64,000 bases of DNA from NCBI RefSeq assembly GCF_025263565.1, contig NZ_CP079865.1, positions 4,030,001-4,094,000 on the forward strand. The letters are read 5' to 3'. The notes beneath the pieces are model-generated. The model worked only from the letters and a program-made list of their open reading frames with translations, made no database searches and was not told the origin of the DNA. Source of the DNA: Mycobacterium sp. SMC-8. GTDB taxonomy: Bacteria; Actinomycetota; Actinomycetes; Mycobacteriales; Mycobacteriaceae. Positions 16,827-27,375 of this stretch are shown here, one piece after another (within the stretch, counting starts at the first letter, position 1; every line of letters starts with the position of its first letter). A program made the translations under genes and the position numbers.

Positions 16827-17516
16827 TCAGACCTTCTCCACCTTGACGGCGTGTGCCATCTCGTGCGGCAGTTCGACCTGCTCGTGACCGGGAATGACGA
16901 TCATGACGCCGCCGTGGTCCTTGACCTCGACCGTCACCCGGGCGTTCGGGACGACACCGGCGTCCTTGAGGCGGGCAATCAGGTCGGCGTCGCCTTGAAC
17001 GTGTTCGGTCAGCTGTCGCACGACCACGGCCACCGGCATGCCGGCGGGCAGCTCGGTGAGCCGCACCAGGGCGAAGCTCTCGTTGATCTCGTCGCCGACG
17101 CCGAGCTCCGACAGTCCGGGGATCGGGTTGCCGAACGGAGAAGTGGTGGGGTTGTTGAGCACCTGAACAAGACGCCGCTCGACGTCCACGCTCATCACGT
17201 GCTCCCAGCGGCACGCCTCGGCGTGGACTTCCTCCCAGGGCAGGCCGATCACATCGACCAGGAGACGCTCGGCCAGGCGGTGCTTGCGCATCACGGCGAC
17301 CGCGAGGGCGCGGCCCTTCTCGGTCAACTCCAGGTGGCGGTCACCCGCGACGTGCAGCAGCCCGTCGCGCTCCATGCGGGACACAGTCTGGCTCACGGTG
17401 GGGCCGCTCTGATCGAGACGCTCAGCGATGCGCGCGCGCAGAGGTATCACGCCCTCTTCCTCGAGGTCATAGATCGTCCGCAGATACATCTCGGTGGTAT
17501 CAACCAGGTCGTTCAT
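16827..17516 (-). CDS. ideR: Iron-dependent repressor IdeR
   Basis: IdeR is the Fe(II)-activated DtxR-family regulator of siderophore and iron-storage genes. The 229-residue protein has the winged helix (QSGPTVSQTVSRMERDGL), the dimerisation/metal domain and a C-terminal SH3-like domain. All metal ligands known from DtxR/IdeR fall at the expected positions: Met10, Cys102, Glu105 and His106 (site 1), and His79, Glu83 and His98 (site 2). The ATG giving MNDLVDTTEMYL matches the family start. It lies downstream of sigB in the same direction, behind a hairpin. Confidence 0.97.
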   Translation of the reverse strand: MNDLVDTTEMYLRTIYDLEEEGVIPLRARIAERLDQSGPTVSQTVSRMERDGLLHVAGDRHLELTEKGRALAVAVMRKHRLAERLLVDVIGLPWEEVHAEACRWEHVMSVDVERRLVQVLNNPTTSPFGNPIPGLSELGVGDEINESFALVRLTELPAGMPVAVVVRQLTEHVQGDADLIARLKDAGVVPNARVTVEVKDHGGVMIVIPGHEQVELPHEMAHAVKVEKV

Positions 17517-17610
17517 CGCACACCCTCCGTTCAGAGCGAGTCTACCGGCCCTACCGGCCGGAAGCGGTTCTTCCCCGAGCGACACGGGCCACACGTGCAC
17601 GGGGCATGCA

Positions 17611-17641
17611 GAAGGCCCGCCGGAATCTCCGACGGGCCTTC
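17611..17641 (-). terminator. Hairpin terminator downstream of sigB
   Basis: GAAGGCCCG and CGGGCCTTC form a perfect nine-base stem around a 13-base loop, starting 34 bases after the sigB stop and before ideR. There is no clear U tract, as is common for mycobacterial intrinsic terminators. It would separate or attenuate sigB from ideR transcription. Confidence 0.7.
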
Positions 17642-17674
17642 GCGGGGGTGTGGTTCGAGGAAGCGGCCGCGGGG

Positions 17675-18634
17675 TCAGCTGGCGTACGAGCGCAGGCGGT
17701 CGGCTCGCTCACCGTTGCGCAGTTTGGCCATCACCTCACGCTCGATCTGCCGCACCCGCTCGCGCGACAGTCCGAACAGCTTGCCGATTTGATCCAAAGT
17801 GCGCGGTTGACCGTCGTCGAGGCCGAACCGCAGCCGGATCACCTGCTGCTCACGCTCGTCGAGGGTGGCCAGCACATAGCGGATGTCGGTGTGCAGCAGC
17901 TCGGAGATGACGGCGTTCTCGGCCGACATCGCCTCGGCATCCTCGATGAAGTCGCCGAGCGGCGCCTCCTCGTCGCTGCCGACGGGCATGTCGAGGCTCA
18001 CCGGGTCGCGGCTGTGCTCCAGCAGGTCGGTGATCTTCTCGACCGGGATGCCAGATTCGGCGGCCAGTTCCTCGTCGGTGGCTTCGCGGCCGAGATTCTG
18101 GTGCATCTCACGCTTGATCCGGGCCAGCTTGTTGACCTGCTCGACGAGGTGGACGGGCAGGCGGATGGTGCGGCTCTGGTCGGCCATGCCGCGGGTGATC
18201 GCCTGCCGGATCCACCAAGTGGCGTAGGTGGAGAACTTGAACCCCTTGGCATAGTCGAACTTCTCCATCGCGCGGATGAGCCCGAGGTTGCCCTCCTGGA
18301 TCAGGTCGAGCAGCGGCATGCCGCGGCCGGTGTAGCGCTTGGCCAGCGACACCACCAGTCGCAGGTTCGCCTCGAGGAGATGACGGCGCGCAGCCTCTCC
18401 GTCACGCACGACCGCCGCCAGATCGCGTTTGCGGTTCTCGCCCAGGCGCTTACGAGTGTCGAGCAGGTGCTGCGCGTACAAGCCCGCCTCGATCCGCTTG
18501 GCCAGCTCCACCTCATCGGCGGCGTTGAGCAACGCAGTCTTGCCGATGCCGTTCAGGTAAACCCGCACCAAGTCGGCGGCTGGGCTCTGAGCGTCCAGAT
18601 CCTGGTCGATGCGGCTGGTGGTGGCATTTGCCAT
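17675..18634 (-). CDS. sigB: RNA polymerase sigma factor SigB
   Basis: The principal-like, non-essential sigma factor for stress and stationary phase. The 319-residue protein has sigma region 1.2 ([14 protein letters not shown]), the very conserved region 2 ([42 protein letters not shown]), region 3 and region 4 ([26 protein letters not shown]). It lacks the long N-terminal region 1.1 extension seen in the SigA gene of this window, which separates the two. AGGAGG precedes the ATG by six bases. The SigE/SigH-type promoter upstream and adjacency to ideR fit the known mycobacterial sigB. Confidence 0.95.
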   Translation of the reverse strand: MANATTSRIDQDLDAQSPAADLVRVYLNGIGKTALLNAADEVELAKRIEAGLYAQHLLDTRKRLGENRKRDLAAVVRDGEAARRHLLEANLRLVVSLAKRYTGRGMPLLDLIQEGNLGLIRAMEKFDYAKGFKFSTYATWWIRQAITRGMADQSRTIRLPVHLVEQVNKLARIKREMHQNLGREATDEELAAESGIPVEKITDLLEHSRDPVSLDMPVGSDEEAPLGDFIEDAEAMSAENAVISELLHTDIRYVLATLDEREQQVIRLRFGLDDGQPRTLDQIGKLFGLSRERVRQIEREVMAKLRNGERADRLRSYAS

Positions 18635-18670
18635 GGCGGCCTCCTGATCGGGTGGAACTTTCATGAGCTA

Positions 18671-18698
18671 CAACGCCCCAAGCCCGCAAAGAGTTCCC
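18671..18698 (-). promoter_or_regulatory. SigE/SigH-type promoter of sigB
   Basis: On the minus strand GGGAAC (18698-18693) and CGTTG (18675-18671) are 17 bases apart, matching the GGGAAC/CGTT signature of ECF sigma factors SigE and SigH. The position, about 35-65 bases before the sigB ATG, is right for a promoter. Stress induction of sigB through SigE/SigH is established in M. tuberculosis. Confidence 0.7.
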
Positions 18699-18781
18699 GC
18701 ACTTTCTGTGCTTCACACCTTCTGATCAGCGGTTATTAGCGCTTGACCTGAGAATGTGCTGAGAAAGACGCCAGAAAGCGC

Positions 18782-19237
18782 TCAGCCGGGAACGTCGCCG
18801 CGCGTATCGCCGGCCTCATGTTGCGACGCGTGCCCGGCCGCATCCTCGATTGCCGGTCGTTCGGCGGTGGGGAACAAGGGGATCCGCTGCCGGACGTCAT
18901 AGCGCCGCGGCTCCTCGGCCTTGCGTGGAGGCCGGTCATTGGCGATCAGCACGGCCATCCACGGCAGCGGAATCGAGGCCACCACGATCGCCAGAGAGAG
19001 CAGACCGTTCTGCCAGACGCCGTAGGCCACCGCGGCCAGAACGAGGGCGGGGATACGAAAGGACATCAGCGTCAGGTACTTGCGCACACGCTGGCGATGT
19101 TGTTCTTCGAAGGCGGGGGCGGCCCGGGTGATCAGAACCGGGCGGCCTTCGTCGTCGAAACTCAGCTCCGAGCCACGCACGGGATCACGGTGCTCAATCC
19201 GGCGCTCAATCCGGCGTTCATACCTCCACTGTTCCAC
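18782..19237 (-). CDS. DUF3099 membrane protein (Rv2709-like)
   Basis: A 151-residue DUF3099 protein. A charged N-terminus with FDDEGRPVLITRAAP precedes two membrane helices (about 60-95, FRIPALVLAAVAYGVWQNG and LLSLAIVVASIPLPWMAVLI), then a polar tail with NDRPPRK. Function is unknown. The start is uncertain: the GTG at 19237 lacks a good Shine-Dalgarno sequence, and a GTG about 20 codons further in (VRGSELSFDDEG) is possible. The first residues come from a 12-base tandem repeat (ERRIERRIEH). Place and length match Rv2709. Confidence 0.8.
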   Translation of the reverse strand: MEQWRYERRIERRIEHRDPVRGSELSFDDEGRPVLITRAAPAFEEQHRQRVRKYLTLMSFRIPALVLAAVAYGVWQNGLLSLAIVVASIPLPWMAVLIANDRPPRKAEEPRRYDVRQRIPLFPTAERPAIEDAAGHASQHEAGDTRGDVPG

Positions 19238-19290
19238 ATTCGGGCCCAGGTATACCCATCGCGTTTATTACCGATTGATGGCCAGGCAGA

Positions 19291-19536
19291 ATGAATGACA
19301 TGGACACCCAGACGATCGAACGCACCGATACCGACGAACGCGTCGACGACGGGACAGACGACGACACTCCGAAGTTCTTCCACTACGTCAAGAAGGACAA
19401 GATCGCCGAGAGCGCGGTGATGGGAACCCATGTCGTGGCATTGTGCGGCGAAGTGTTCCCGGTGACCCGCTCAGCCAAGCCCGGTTCGCCGGTGTGCCCC
19501 GACTGCAAGCGGATCTACGAGCAGCTCAAGAAGTAG
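19291..19536 (+). CDS. DUF3039 zinc-ribbon-like small protein
   Basis: An 81-residue DUF3039 protein with an acidic N-terminus followed by the conserved KFFHYVKKDKI, HVVALCGEVFPVTR and PVCPDCKRIYEQL. The cysteines (CG...CPDC) may bind zinc. Function is unknown; it is conserved across actinobacteria and matches Rv2708c in place. The second ATG, three codons in, is equally plausible as the start. Its 3' end overlaps the opposing YihY gene by 11 bases. Confidence 0.85.
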   Translation: MNDMDTQTIERTDTDERVDDGTDDDTPKFFHYVKKDKIAESAVMGTHVVALCGEVFPVTRSAKPGSPVCPDCKRIYEQLKK

Positions 19537-20614
19537 CCACGTCGCCGCCGGCCGCCGGGGTATCGGCGCCCGAGCGCGGTCCGTCGATCCCGCGAGCGTC
19601 TGCCGCGTGCGATCCGGCGGCCGGCGCCGCGCCACCGTTGCGGCTTTCCGCCTTGGCGCCCAACCAGCCCCGCACACGATTGGCGTGGGTCTCCGGTGCA
19701 GGGAATTCCTCTTCGATCGCGGCGTTCAGTTCTGCGCCGAGCATGATCGCGAAGCCGAGGAAGAATGCGAACAGCAGGAAAGCGATCGGGGTGGCCAGCG
19801 CGCCGTAGGTGTATCCAGTGCTGGTGATCCACGTCAAGTACACCCGCAGCCCCCAGGTGGCGATCAGGAACACGGTCGTGGCCAGGATTGAGCCCAGCAG
19901 CAAGCGGTGTGACGGCAACGGTTTGGGCAGGGACACGCGGTAGAGCAGGTTCACCGACACCACCAACGCGAGAAAGAGCACCGGGAAGTAGGCGAAACGC
20001 AGCGCGTCGTCCCAGGTGTCCGGGATGAATTCGGCAACCTTGCGCGGACCCAACGCCAAGAACGGCGCGGTGACGATGGCGCCGACGAGCATCACCACGT
20101 AGAGCCCGAGCGCATAGAACCGCTGCCGGACCGGGTGGCGAAGCGGTGTCTGGTCGTGTGCCTCGGTCACGGAGTCGACGAAGGCCGAGATGGCCGAGGA
20201 CCCCGCCCACAGCGAGATCACGAAACCGAGAGACACCACCTCGCCGCGGGCACCGCGAACGATGTCCCGCACCGTCGGCTCGATGATCTCGCTGACGACG
20301 TTCGGGGAGAAGAACTTTCCCGCGACAGTGATCAGCTGGCTCTGAATGGTCCCGAGTGTGTCCGGGCCGAACAGCGGCGCGATGTAGGCAAGGCTGCCGA
20401 GCATGCCGAGCAGCAGGGGTGGCAACGACAGCGCACACCAGAAGGCAGCCTGAGCCGATTCCGAGAAAATCGAATCGTCCCAGCTTTTGCCGAGTGTCCG
20501 GAGTGTGATGTGCCGGATGTGGTGGCGTTGAGGTCTGGCCCGTTCGGGTTTGACCCGTCGTGGCTCCGCCTGTGGTGCGGGCCGCGCGTCCGGCCGCTCT
20601 GTCTGGTCACTCAT
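19526..20614 (-). CDS. YihY/UPF0761 family membrane protein
   Basis: A 362-residue inner-membrane protein of the YihY/BrkB family. A basic N-terminus is followed by about six hydrophobic segments (such as FWCALSLPPLLLGMLG, YALGLYVVMLVGAIVTAPF, IAFLLFAFFLGFAIMLGAELNA) and an Ala/Gly-rich tail. The family was once called ribonuclease BN in error, and its function is unresolved. The place matches Rv2707. The start ATG has no better alternative. The DUF7455 gene lies 27 bases upstream on the same strand. Confidence 0.85.
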   Translation of the reverse strand: MSDQTERPDARPAPQAEPRRVKPERARPQRHHIRHITLRTLGKSWDDSIFSESAQAAFWCALSLPPLLLGMLGSLAYIAPLFGPDTLGTIQSQLITVAGKFFSPNVVSEIIEPTVRDIVRGARGEVVSLGFVISLWAGSSAISAFVDSVTEAHDQTPLRHPVRQRFYALGLYVVMLVGAIVTAPFLALGPRKVAEFIPDTWDDALRFAYFPVLFLALVVSVNLLYRVSLPKPLPSHRLLLGSILATTVFLIATWGLRVYLTWITSTGYTYGALATPIAFLLFAFFLGFAIMLGAELNAAIEEEFPAPETHANRVRGWLGAKAESRNGGAAPAAGSHAADARGIDGPRSGADTPAAGGDVATS

Positions 20615-20641
20615 GACCAGACCAGCATTGCCGATTCGCTG

Positions 20642-20833
20642 CTACGGCTCCAGCGGGCTCACTTCCAGCACCGCCGCGAGCTCGATCAACTTTGCCTCGT
20701 GCTCGTTGGCGTGATGCTGGCAGAACAACAGCTCGGCACCCGACGGAAGCTTCGCCCGCACGCGGGCCGCGGCCCCACAACGGTCGCAGCGGTCAGCCTT
20801 GGTCAATCCAGGACTGGTCAGCGTTGCGGTCAT
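20642..20833 (-). CDS. DUF7455 small zinc-finger-like protein
   Basis: A 63-residue protein with CDRCGAAARVRAKLPSGAELLFCQHHANEH, a compact treble-clef-like motif with CxxC and CxHH ligands that probably binds zinc. Small proteins of this type (DUF7455) are conserved in actinobacteria, often near sigma-factor genes; their function is unknown. A GGAGG lies a few bases before the ATG on the minus strand. It is probably co-transcribed with the YihY gene downstream. Confidence 0.8.
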   Translation of the reverse strand: MTATLTSPGLTKADRCDRCGAAARVRAKLPSGAELLFCQHHANEHEAKLIELAAVLEVSPLEP

Positions 20834-20966
20834 GGCACCTCCATAGGGTGGTAGCGACGTACTTCTACTCTGTCAGACGTCTGGGGTTCCGGCCTTGTTC
20901 CCCGGGGGTTTACAGGTGTGTCGTGTCTCACGACTTGTTGCGTTACCACGGTGGAAAGGCGGCCAG

Positions 20967-21332
20967 ATGAACCCGGCACCGCGCGGGCAGGTCCTCGTGC
21001 ACCTGTGCAGTGCCGCGGAGTGGGAAAGGGCGAAACGTGTGGGCGTGCATTCACCGGAGTCGCTCGACGCGAACGGCTTCGTCCATCTGTCGAGTCCCGC
21101 CCAGGTGCACCTACCGGCCAACCGGCTCTTCGCCGGACGGGCCGATCTGGTGTTGCTGCGCATCGATGCCGCACGCCTGGTCTCTCCTGTCCGCTGGGAA
21201 CCTGGGATACCAACCGATCCCGATGGCATGGTGTTCCCACATTTGTACGGTCCGCTGCCGACGGAGAGTGTGATTAGCATCACTGAGTATCGCCCGGGTC
21301 CGGATGGCCGGTTCCCACCGCTGGACGATTGA
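20967..21332 (+). CDS. DUF952 protein
   Basis: A 121-residue DUF952 protein. Conserved blocks are VLVHLCSAAEWERAK, GFVHLSSPAQVH, DLVLLRIDAARL and FPHLYGPLP. The fold is related to ADP-ribosyltransferase-like domains, but no activity is established. AAAGG precedes the ATG by about eight bases. It corresponds in place to Rv2705c and converges on the RidA-type gene with seven bases between the stops. Confidence 0.85.
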   Translation: MNPAPRGQVLVHLCSAAEWERAKRVGVHSPESLDANGFVHLSSPAQVHLPANRLFAGRADLVLLRIDAARLVSPVRWEPGIPTDPDGMVFPHLYGPLPTESVISITEYRPGPDGRFPPLDD

Positions 21333-21339
21333 TCGGCAT

Positions 21340-21696
21340 TCAGCCGGGGAGGTAGGCGTCGGCCTCGATCTCGACCGTCAGCTCCGGTGAGATCAGAGCC
21401 GCCACCTCCACCATTGTCAATGCAGGCCGGATCTCGCCGAACACCTCGGCATGCACGGCGCCGATCTGTGCCCACGAGGCGATGTCGGTGACGTAGATCC
21501 GGGTTCGCACTACGTCAGACAACGACGCGCCGGCCTCTGCCAGGGCGGTCTCGATGCGTCGCAGCACCTTCCGCGTCTGCGCCGCCGCATCGGGACCGGA
21601 CGCGGTGGTACCCGCGACCGCGATGTGCGGACCGATCCGCACCGCCCGTGAGTAGCCCACCCGGGCTTCGAGCGGCGAGTCCGACGAGATGTTCAT
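21340..21696 (-). CDS. RidA/YjgF-family protein (Rv2704-like)
   Basis: A 118-residue RidA-superfamily protein with [43 protein letters not shown] and [24 protein letters not shown]. The usual catalytic arginine position of RidA (followed by VGV in archetypes) is changed here (RPALTMVEV), as in several Rid subfamilies, so imine deaminase activity is not certain. GGTGA eight bases before the ATG supports this start over upstream GTG codons. It is the last core gene before the insert that separates it from sigA. Confidence 0.8.
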   Translation of the reverse strand: MNISSDSPLEARVGYSRAVRIGPHIAVAGTTASGPDAAAQTRKVLRRIETALAEAGASLSDVVRTRIYVTDIASWAQIGAVHAEVFGEIRPALTMVEVAALISPELTVEIEADAYLPG

Positions 21697-21778
21697 GCGC
21701 GTGGTCACCGTGACAAAGTAAGCCAAAAGTGACACGGTGCCCGCGTAAGCCAGAACGTGACTCAATACACTGCTGCCC

Positions 21779-22561
21779 GTGGGCATCATCTTTGGCTTTG
21801 CACCGTGGATCGTCTACTGGGTTCTCGTGGGCAACGTGCCGTTCGTCGCCGCGGTGTTGATCGCACTGGTGGTCGCGGTGGCGGCGTTCATCATCGCCCG
21901 AGTGACCGGCTCACCCGGGCGCACGCTTGAAATTGGCGCTCTCGCAACGTTTCTGGTGTTGACTGTGCTGACATTCGCGACGAGCCAGGCATTCATGGAG
22001 CGGTGGTTGCAGCCGTTGAGCAACGCCGGCATCTTCCTGGTGGCGCTGGTGGGTGTGCTGATCGGGCGGCCCTTTATCCGGGACTTCGCAGTGGTCGGCC
22101 AGCCCAAGCAGGTGGTCGAGAGCGAACCGTTCGCCCGGATCACCTCGGTGCTGACGTGGGTGTGGGTCGCGGCCTTCGGTGGCATGACGGTGTCGTCGGC
22201 CATCCCGCCTCTGGTCCAGGGCGACGCGACCATCCTCGACACCAGGACGCCGCTGTCGTTCATCTGCTACTGGGTCGTGCCGTTCTCGCTGCTGGGTGTG
22301 GCGGCGCTGTTGACGCGGATCCTGCCGGACCGCATGACGCCGCCGGAGGATGAGATCGTGCGTAAGACCACGTTCGTCGCATTCGCCGAGGCCGAGATCG
22401 ATCAGCTGATCTATCTGGCCACCGAGCACGCCAACCGGGAGGCCGGTGCGGGCAAGGAGGCTTATGACGTCCGCATCGGATCCAAAGGTGTGCCGCTTGT
22501 CGGCGACGAGACCCGCGAGTCATGGCCCTCGACCTACAAGGTGCGCGACCGCAAGCGCTGA
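21779..22561 (+). CDS. Multi-pass membrane protein of unknown function
   Basis: A 260-residue protein not assigned to a named family. Six or so hydrophobic segments are visible ([102 protein letters not shown]). A cytoplasmic tail with [20 protein letters not shown] follows. The GTG start comes shortly after CAATACACT with no Shine-Dalgarno sequence, compatible with a leaderless transcript. It opens the non-core segment between the RidA-type gene and sigA. Confidence 0.75.
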   Translation: MGIIFGFAPWIVYWVLVGNVPFVAAVLIALVVAVAAFIIARVTGSPGRTLEIGALATFLVLTVLTFATSQAFMERWLQPLSNAGIFLVALVGVLIGRPFIRDFAVVGQPKQVVESEPFARITSVLTWVWVAAFGGMTVSSAIPPLVQGDATILDTRTPLSFICYWVVPFSLLGVAALLTRILPDRMTPPEDEIVRKTTFVAFAEAEIDQLIYLATEHANREAGAGKEAYDVRIGSKGVPLVGDETRESWPSTYKVRDRKR

Positions 22562-22760
22562 CGGCGATCCTCTTGTGAACGTGCGGTCCGTTCTGACGGT
22601 ACGGCCCGTTCCGGCCTCTCCTGTGGGTTCCGACGGCTCCGTCCCGCCTCCCTCGTGCGCTTCGCCCGAAGCGACCGCGGTGCCGTCAATTGACCGTTCC
22701 GTTGATTTGCCATGCTAGATTTCAGCTAATTGACATAGGCAAACATTCGGGGGAACACGC

Positions 22761-24430
22761 GTGGCACATGGCCGAAGCAGAGCAGTGGAATCAATCGACG
22801 TGGCCGGCACGCAGTGCGCCTCGGCCGGTGCTCGGTACTGGCTGGCCGTGGGCGCCGGCGGTGTTGCGGTGATCGGCATGGGCCTGGTGGCAGGCATGCA
22901 ACCGGACCGTCACCGACGCCGGAGCGGGTCGTGCAACTGGCGTCGTTCGATTCCTTGCTGGTCCCTATTCATTCTGCACCCCAAGAGGTTTGGCTGTTCG
23001 GCACCGCTGGATCGACGAAGCGGGATCGACCGGTCGCAGCACTTACCCCGGCGGTCGCTGCCAGGCCGATGATCGGTTCCGGTGGCTGGCTGATCGGCGA
23101 CGGCATCGATGCCGCCGCGGATTGTCAGGGCTCGGCGTGCAACGGCGCCAACGGCGGTCTGCTCTGGGGCGACGGTGGGAACGGTGCACGCGGCGGCAAA
23201 GGTGGCAACGCTGGTTTGTTTGGCGGAAACGGCGGCCGCGGGGGCGACGGCTATCTTCCGGGCCAGAACGGCGGCGACGGCGGCCACGCCGGAATCTTCG
23301 CTTCCACAGGCAACGGCGGTGACGGTGGGCATGGTGCCGACGGCCGACCGGGCGTCGCCGGTGGCCACGGTGGCGCTGGGGGCAACGCCGGCCGGCTGCA
23401 CGGCGACGGCGGCGCCGGCGGTAACGGCGGTGCGGGTGGCGCCGGACTCGACGGGGTGAACCCATCGCCGGCCGGCAGGGCGGCGACCGGCAGCCCGAAC
23501 TTCCTCGGCTCGACCGGCTTTCCGTCGACCAATGCCGTCGTGGACACCGCCATCACCGGCGCATCCGGTGGACGCGGCAGGGACGGCGCCGCCGGCACCA
23601 ACCATTCCGGTGGCCACGGCGGTCAGGGCCAGGGCGCCACGGGGTTCCTGGCCGGGCCCCACCAGTACACGATCAGCGGATCGGGCGGCGACGGTGGCGA
23701 CGGGGCCGGCGGCGGCGTCGGTGGCAACGGCGGTGATGCGGGGTTGGCGCAGGAATCCACGCCGTTCGCCGCCGCCTTCGGAGGGCGCGGTGGCAACGGC
23801 GGCACCGGCGGTGTCGGAGCCAGGGGCGGAGACGGCGGGGCGGGCGGCTCCGTCGACATCGGACAGGCCGTCGGACTCGGTGGCGCCGGCGGCGCCGGAG
23901 GGGCGGGTGGCGCCGGGGCTGCCGGTGCTGCCGGTACTACGGGCGGCAACGGCGGCGCAGGTGGACGCAGCGGCTCACTGACCGGCAACGGCGGCGCGGG
24001 CGGTGCGGCAGGCAACGGCGGGACGGGCGGCAACGGCGCCACCGGCGGCGCGGGCGGCGCGGGCGGCTCGGGCGGCGCCGACGTGTCCGATTCCGGCAGC
24101 GGGCGGGTCCGCCCCGGGGCCGGTGGGGCCGGCGGCCGTGGCGGTGACGGCGGTGCCGGCGGAGCCGGCGGAGCAGGAGGTGTCGGCGGCAAGGGCGGCT
24201 CAGGCAGCGAGGCGGGCTCGTCCGGGGCCGACGGCTCAGAGGGGAAGACCGGTACGGCCGGCGCCGGCGGTACTGGCGGCTACGGTGGCGCCGGGGGAAC
24301 GGCAGGCGACGGGGCTTCAGGTTCCGCCGGATCGGACGGTCGCATCGGCACCGGCCCGGCGGGCAGTAAGGGCGGCCAGGGCGGTGCCGGTGGTCACGGT
24401 GGCGCCGGCGGCGGCGAACCCACCGACTGA
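22761..24430 (+). CDS. PGRS-type glycine-repeat protein without a PE domain, frameshifted near its signal region
   Basis: The GGGGGA Shine-Dalgarno sequence six bases before the GTG at 22761 starts a frame with one hydrophobic segment (WLAVGAGGVAVIGMGLVAGM). After about codon 48 this frame is nonsense and closes at 23072. The continuation (PTPERVVQLASFDS, GSGGWLIGDG, ANGGLLWGDG, then hundreds of GG-X repeats to GGGEPTD) is in another frame, open from about 22814 to 24430. One inserted or two deleted bases near 22905 would join them. There is no PE domain, so this is a PGRS-like secreted or membrane-tethered protein rather than a true PE_PGRS. Real mutation or sequencing error cannot be told apart. 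Confidence 0.65.
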
Positions 24431-24469
24431 CCGTCACCAGTCGGCCATCACCCATCGCCCGTTGCGCCG

Positions 24470-25642
24470 TCAGATCGGGACCGCCTCCACGATCGAGAGC
24501 GGGCTGGCGGTGGGTATCACGCGGGTCATGCCGAAGCCCGCTTCCGCCAACAGCTTTGAATATTCCGACGCGGTGCGTTCGCGGCCTCCCGCGCTGACGA
24601 GCATCTCCAGGTCAACCAGGAAACCCAGATGGGCGTCCGTGCGATCGGGCAGCACCATCTCAAACAGCAGCACTCGGCCGCCGTCGGCGATGGCCGAGCG
24701 CACGTTGCGCAAGATGGACAACGCTTCCCGGTCGTCCCAGTCGTGGATGATCGCCTTCAGCACGTAGGTGTCGCCGCCGTCTGGGACGGCGTCGAAGAAC
24801 GAGCCGCCCTGTGCCCGGCACCGGTTCTGCACACCGGCCGGGCCCAGCACCGCGCCGGCGCCGGCCACCACCGACGGACGGTCGAACACGATGCCCCGGG
24901 CCTGCGGCGCCCGGCGCAGAATGGCCGCGAGGAACCCGCCCTCACCGCCGCCGACGTCGACGATCAAACTGCGGCCCCGGAAATCGTAGGCCGGAATCGC
25001 ATTGTCGGTGACGGCCCGGGATCCGCCGGTCATGGCGTCGTTGAACAGTCTGGCGAACTCGGGATCAGTGTCGAGGTAGTCGAAAATCATGCTGCCACGC
25101 AGCTTTTCGACCGCGGTGCGGCCGGTCTGCACCGAATGGCTCAGCTCGCTCCAGTGCTGCCAGTGCTGGCGGCTGCCCACGAAAGCGACCATCGGGGCCA
25201 TCGACTCCGGATGGTCGGTCGTGAGGGTGCGCCCCATCCGGGTCAGCGCGAACGTGCCATCGCGACGTGACTTGAGCACCCCCCGGCTCGCCAGTGCGCG
25301 CATCAACCGGTAGGTGGCCCGCGGATCGGTTCCGGCCTTCGCGGCGACAGCGTCGGCGTCGGCTGGGCCGTCGGCCAGTTGATCCGCGATACCGAGTCGT
25401 ACCGCGGCGTACAGCGCCGCGGTGAACCACGACCCCACGCCGAGCTCGAGGAGCGCGATGTGGGGCGGCACCATCGCCTTGTGCAACCGGTCCAGCGCAC
25501 CGCGTAGCCGGGTGACCGCGGCGAGAACGATGGCGGGCGGCACCTTGGCCACCGCCGCGGGCGGCGAAGAGGCCCCTGCCGCGTTGGTTGTCGTAGCCCT
25601 GCTCTGACCCTGTGGGTCCTGCATCGTCTGCGGTGCTCTCAC
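24470..25642 (-). CDS. SAM-dependent O-methyltransferase (COMT/carminomycin type)
   Basis: A 390-residue O-methyltransferase-2 family protein. An N-terminal dimerisation winged helix (IALLELGVGSWFTAALYAAV, ATYRLMRALASRGVL) is followed by the SAM-binding Rossmann domain (LIVDVGGGEGGFLAAILRR, IVFDRPSVV) and the catalytic KAIIHDWDDREALSILRNVR, whose His is the family base. Such enzymes methylate hydroxyls of aromatic polyketides or small phenols; the substrate is unknown. The GTG start fits a leaderless promoter (TAGCGT about seven bases upstream); an ATG six codons in is an alternative. It is part of the non-core insert before sigA. Confidence 0.85.
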   Translation of the reverse strand: MRAPQTMQDPQGQSRATTTNAAGASSPPAAVAKVPPAIVLAAVTRLRGALDRLHKAMVPPHIALLELGVGSWFTAALYAAVRLGIADQLADGPADADAVAAKAGTDPRATYRLMRALASRGVLKSRRDGTFALTRMGRTLTTDHPESMAPMVAFVGSRQHWQHWSELSHSVQTGRTAVEKLRGSMIFDYLDTDPEFARLFNDAMTGGSRAVTDNAIPAYDFRGRSLIVDVGGGEGGFLAAILRRAPQARGIVFDRPSVVAGAGAVLGPAGVQNRCRAQGGSFFDAVPDGGDTYVLKAIIHDWDDREALSILRNVRSAIADGGRVLLFEMVLPDRTDAHLGFLVDLEMLVSAGGRERTASEYSKLLAEAGFGMTRVIPTASPLSIVEAVPI

Positions 25643-25698
25643 CCCGGCGACGCTAGGAAAGGGCCCTTAATTAATTCTTGCGCAGGACTTGCGGGGGC

Positions 25699-27138
<1,440 letters not shown>

Positions 27139-27375
27139 GTACACCCTTTCGGTCGTGCGGGTCGTCGGCGGGCACACATGCGCCACCGATTGTGTCGGCT
27201 ATGGGGAATGTCGGCGTCGATCTCACAGCGTCATCTCAAGGTGGGATACTCCGCTGCTGTTCAGTAGGCGGCCGCCGTTGACCATTGTAACGACAGTGCG
27301 GATTGGCGCTGTGCCCAGCGGCAAATTTGACGCACGCGCGCGTCCGGTGCCTGCCGCCCTCGCCGCGGGCGCCGG

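Noticed and set aside
17517..17674. Small open frames between ideR and sigB
   Set aside because: No ribosome sites; the segment is explained by the sigB terminator hairpin and the ideR leader.
23100..24420. Dense short repeats considered as a CRISPR array or minisatellite
   Set aside because: The repeats are degenerate GGC-GGN codons in one open frame, i.e. PGRS protein repeats, with no constant repeat or unique spacers.
27139..27375. Open frames between sigA and ppgK
   Set aside because: No conserved product or ribosome site recognised; most likely the sigA promoter/leader region and the ppgK 3' flank.
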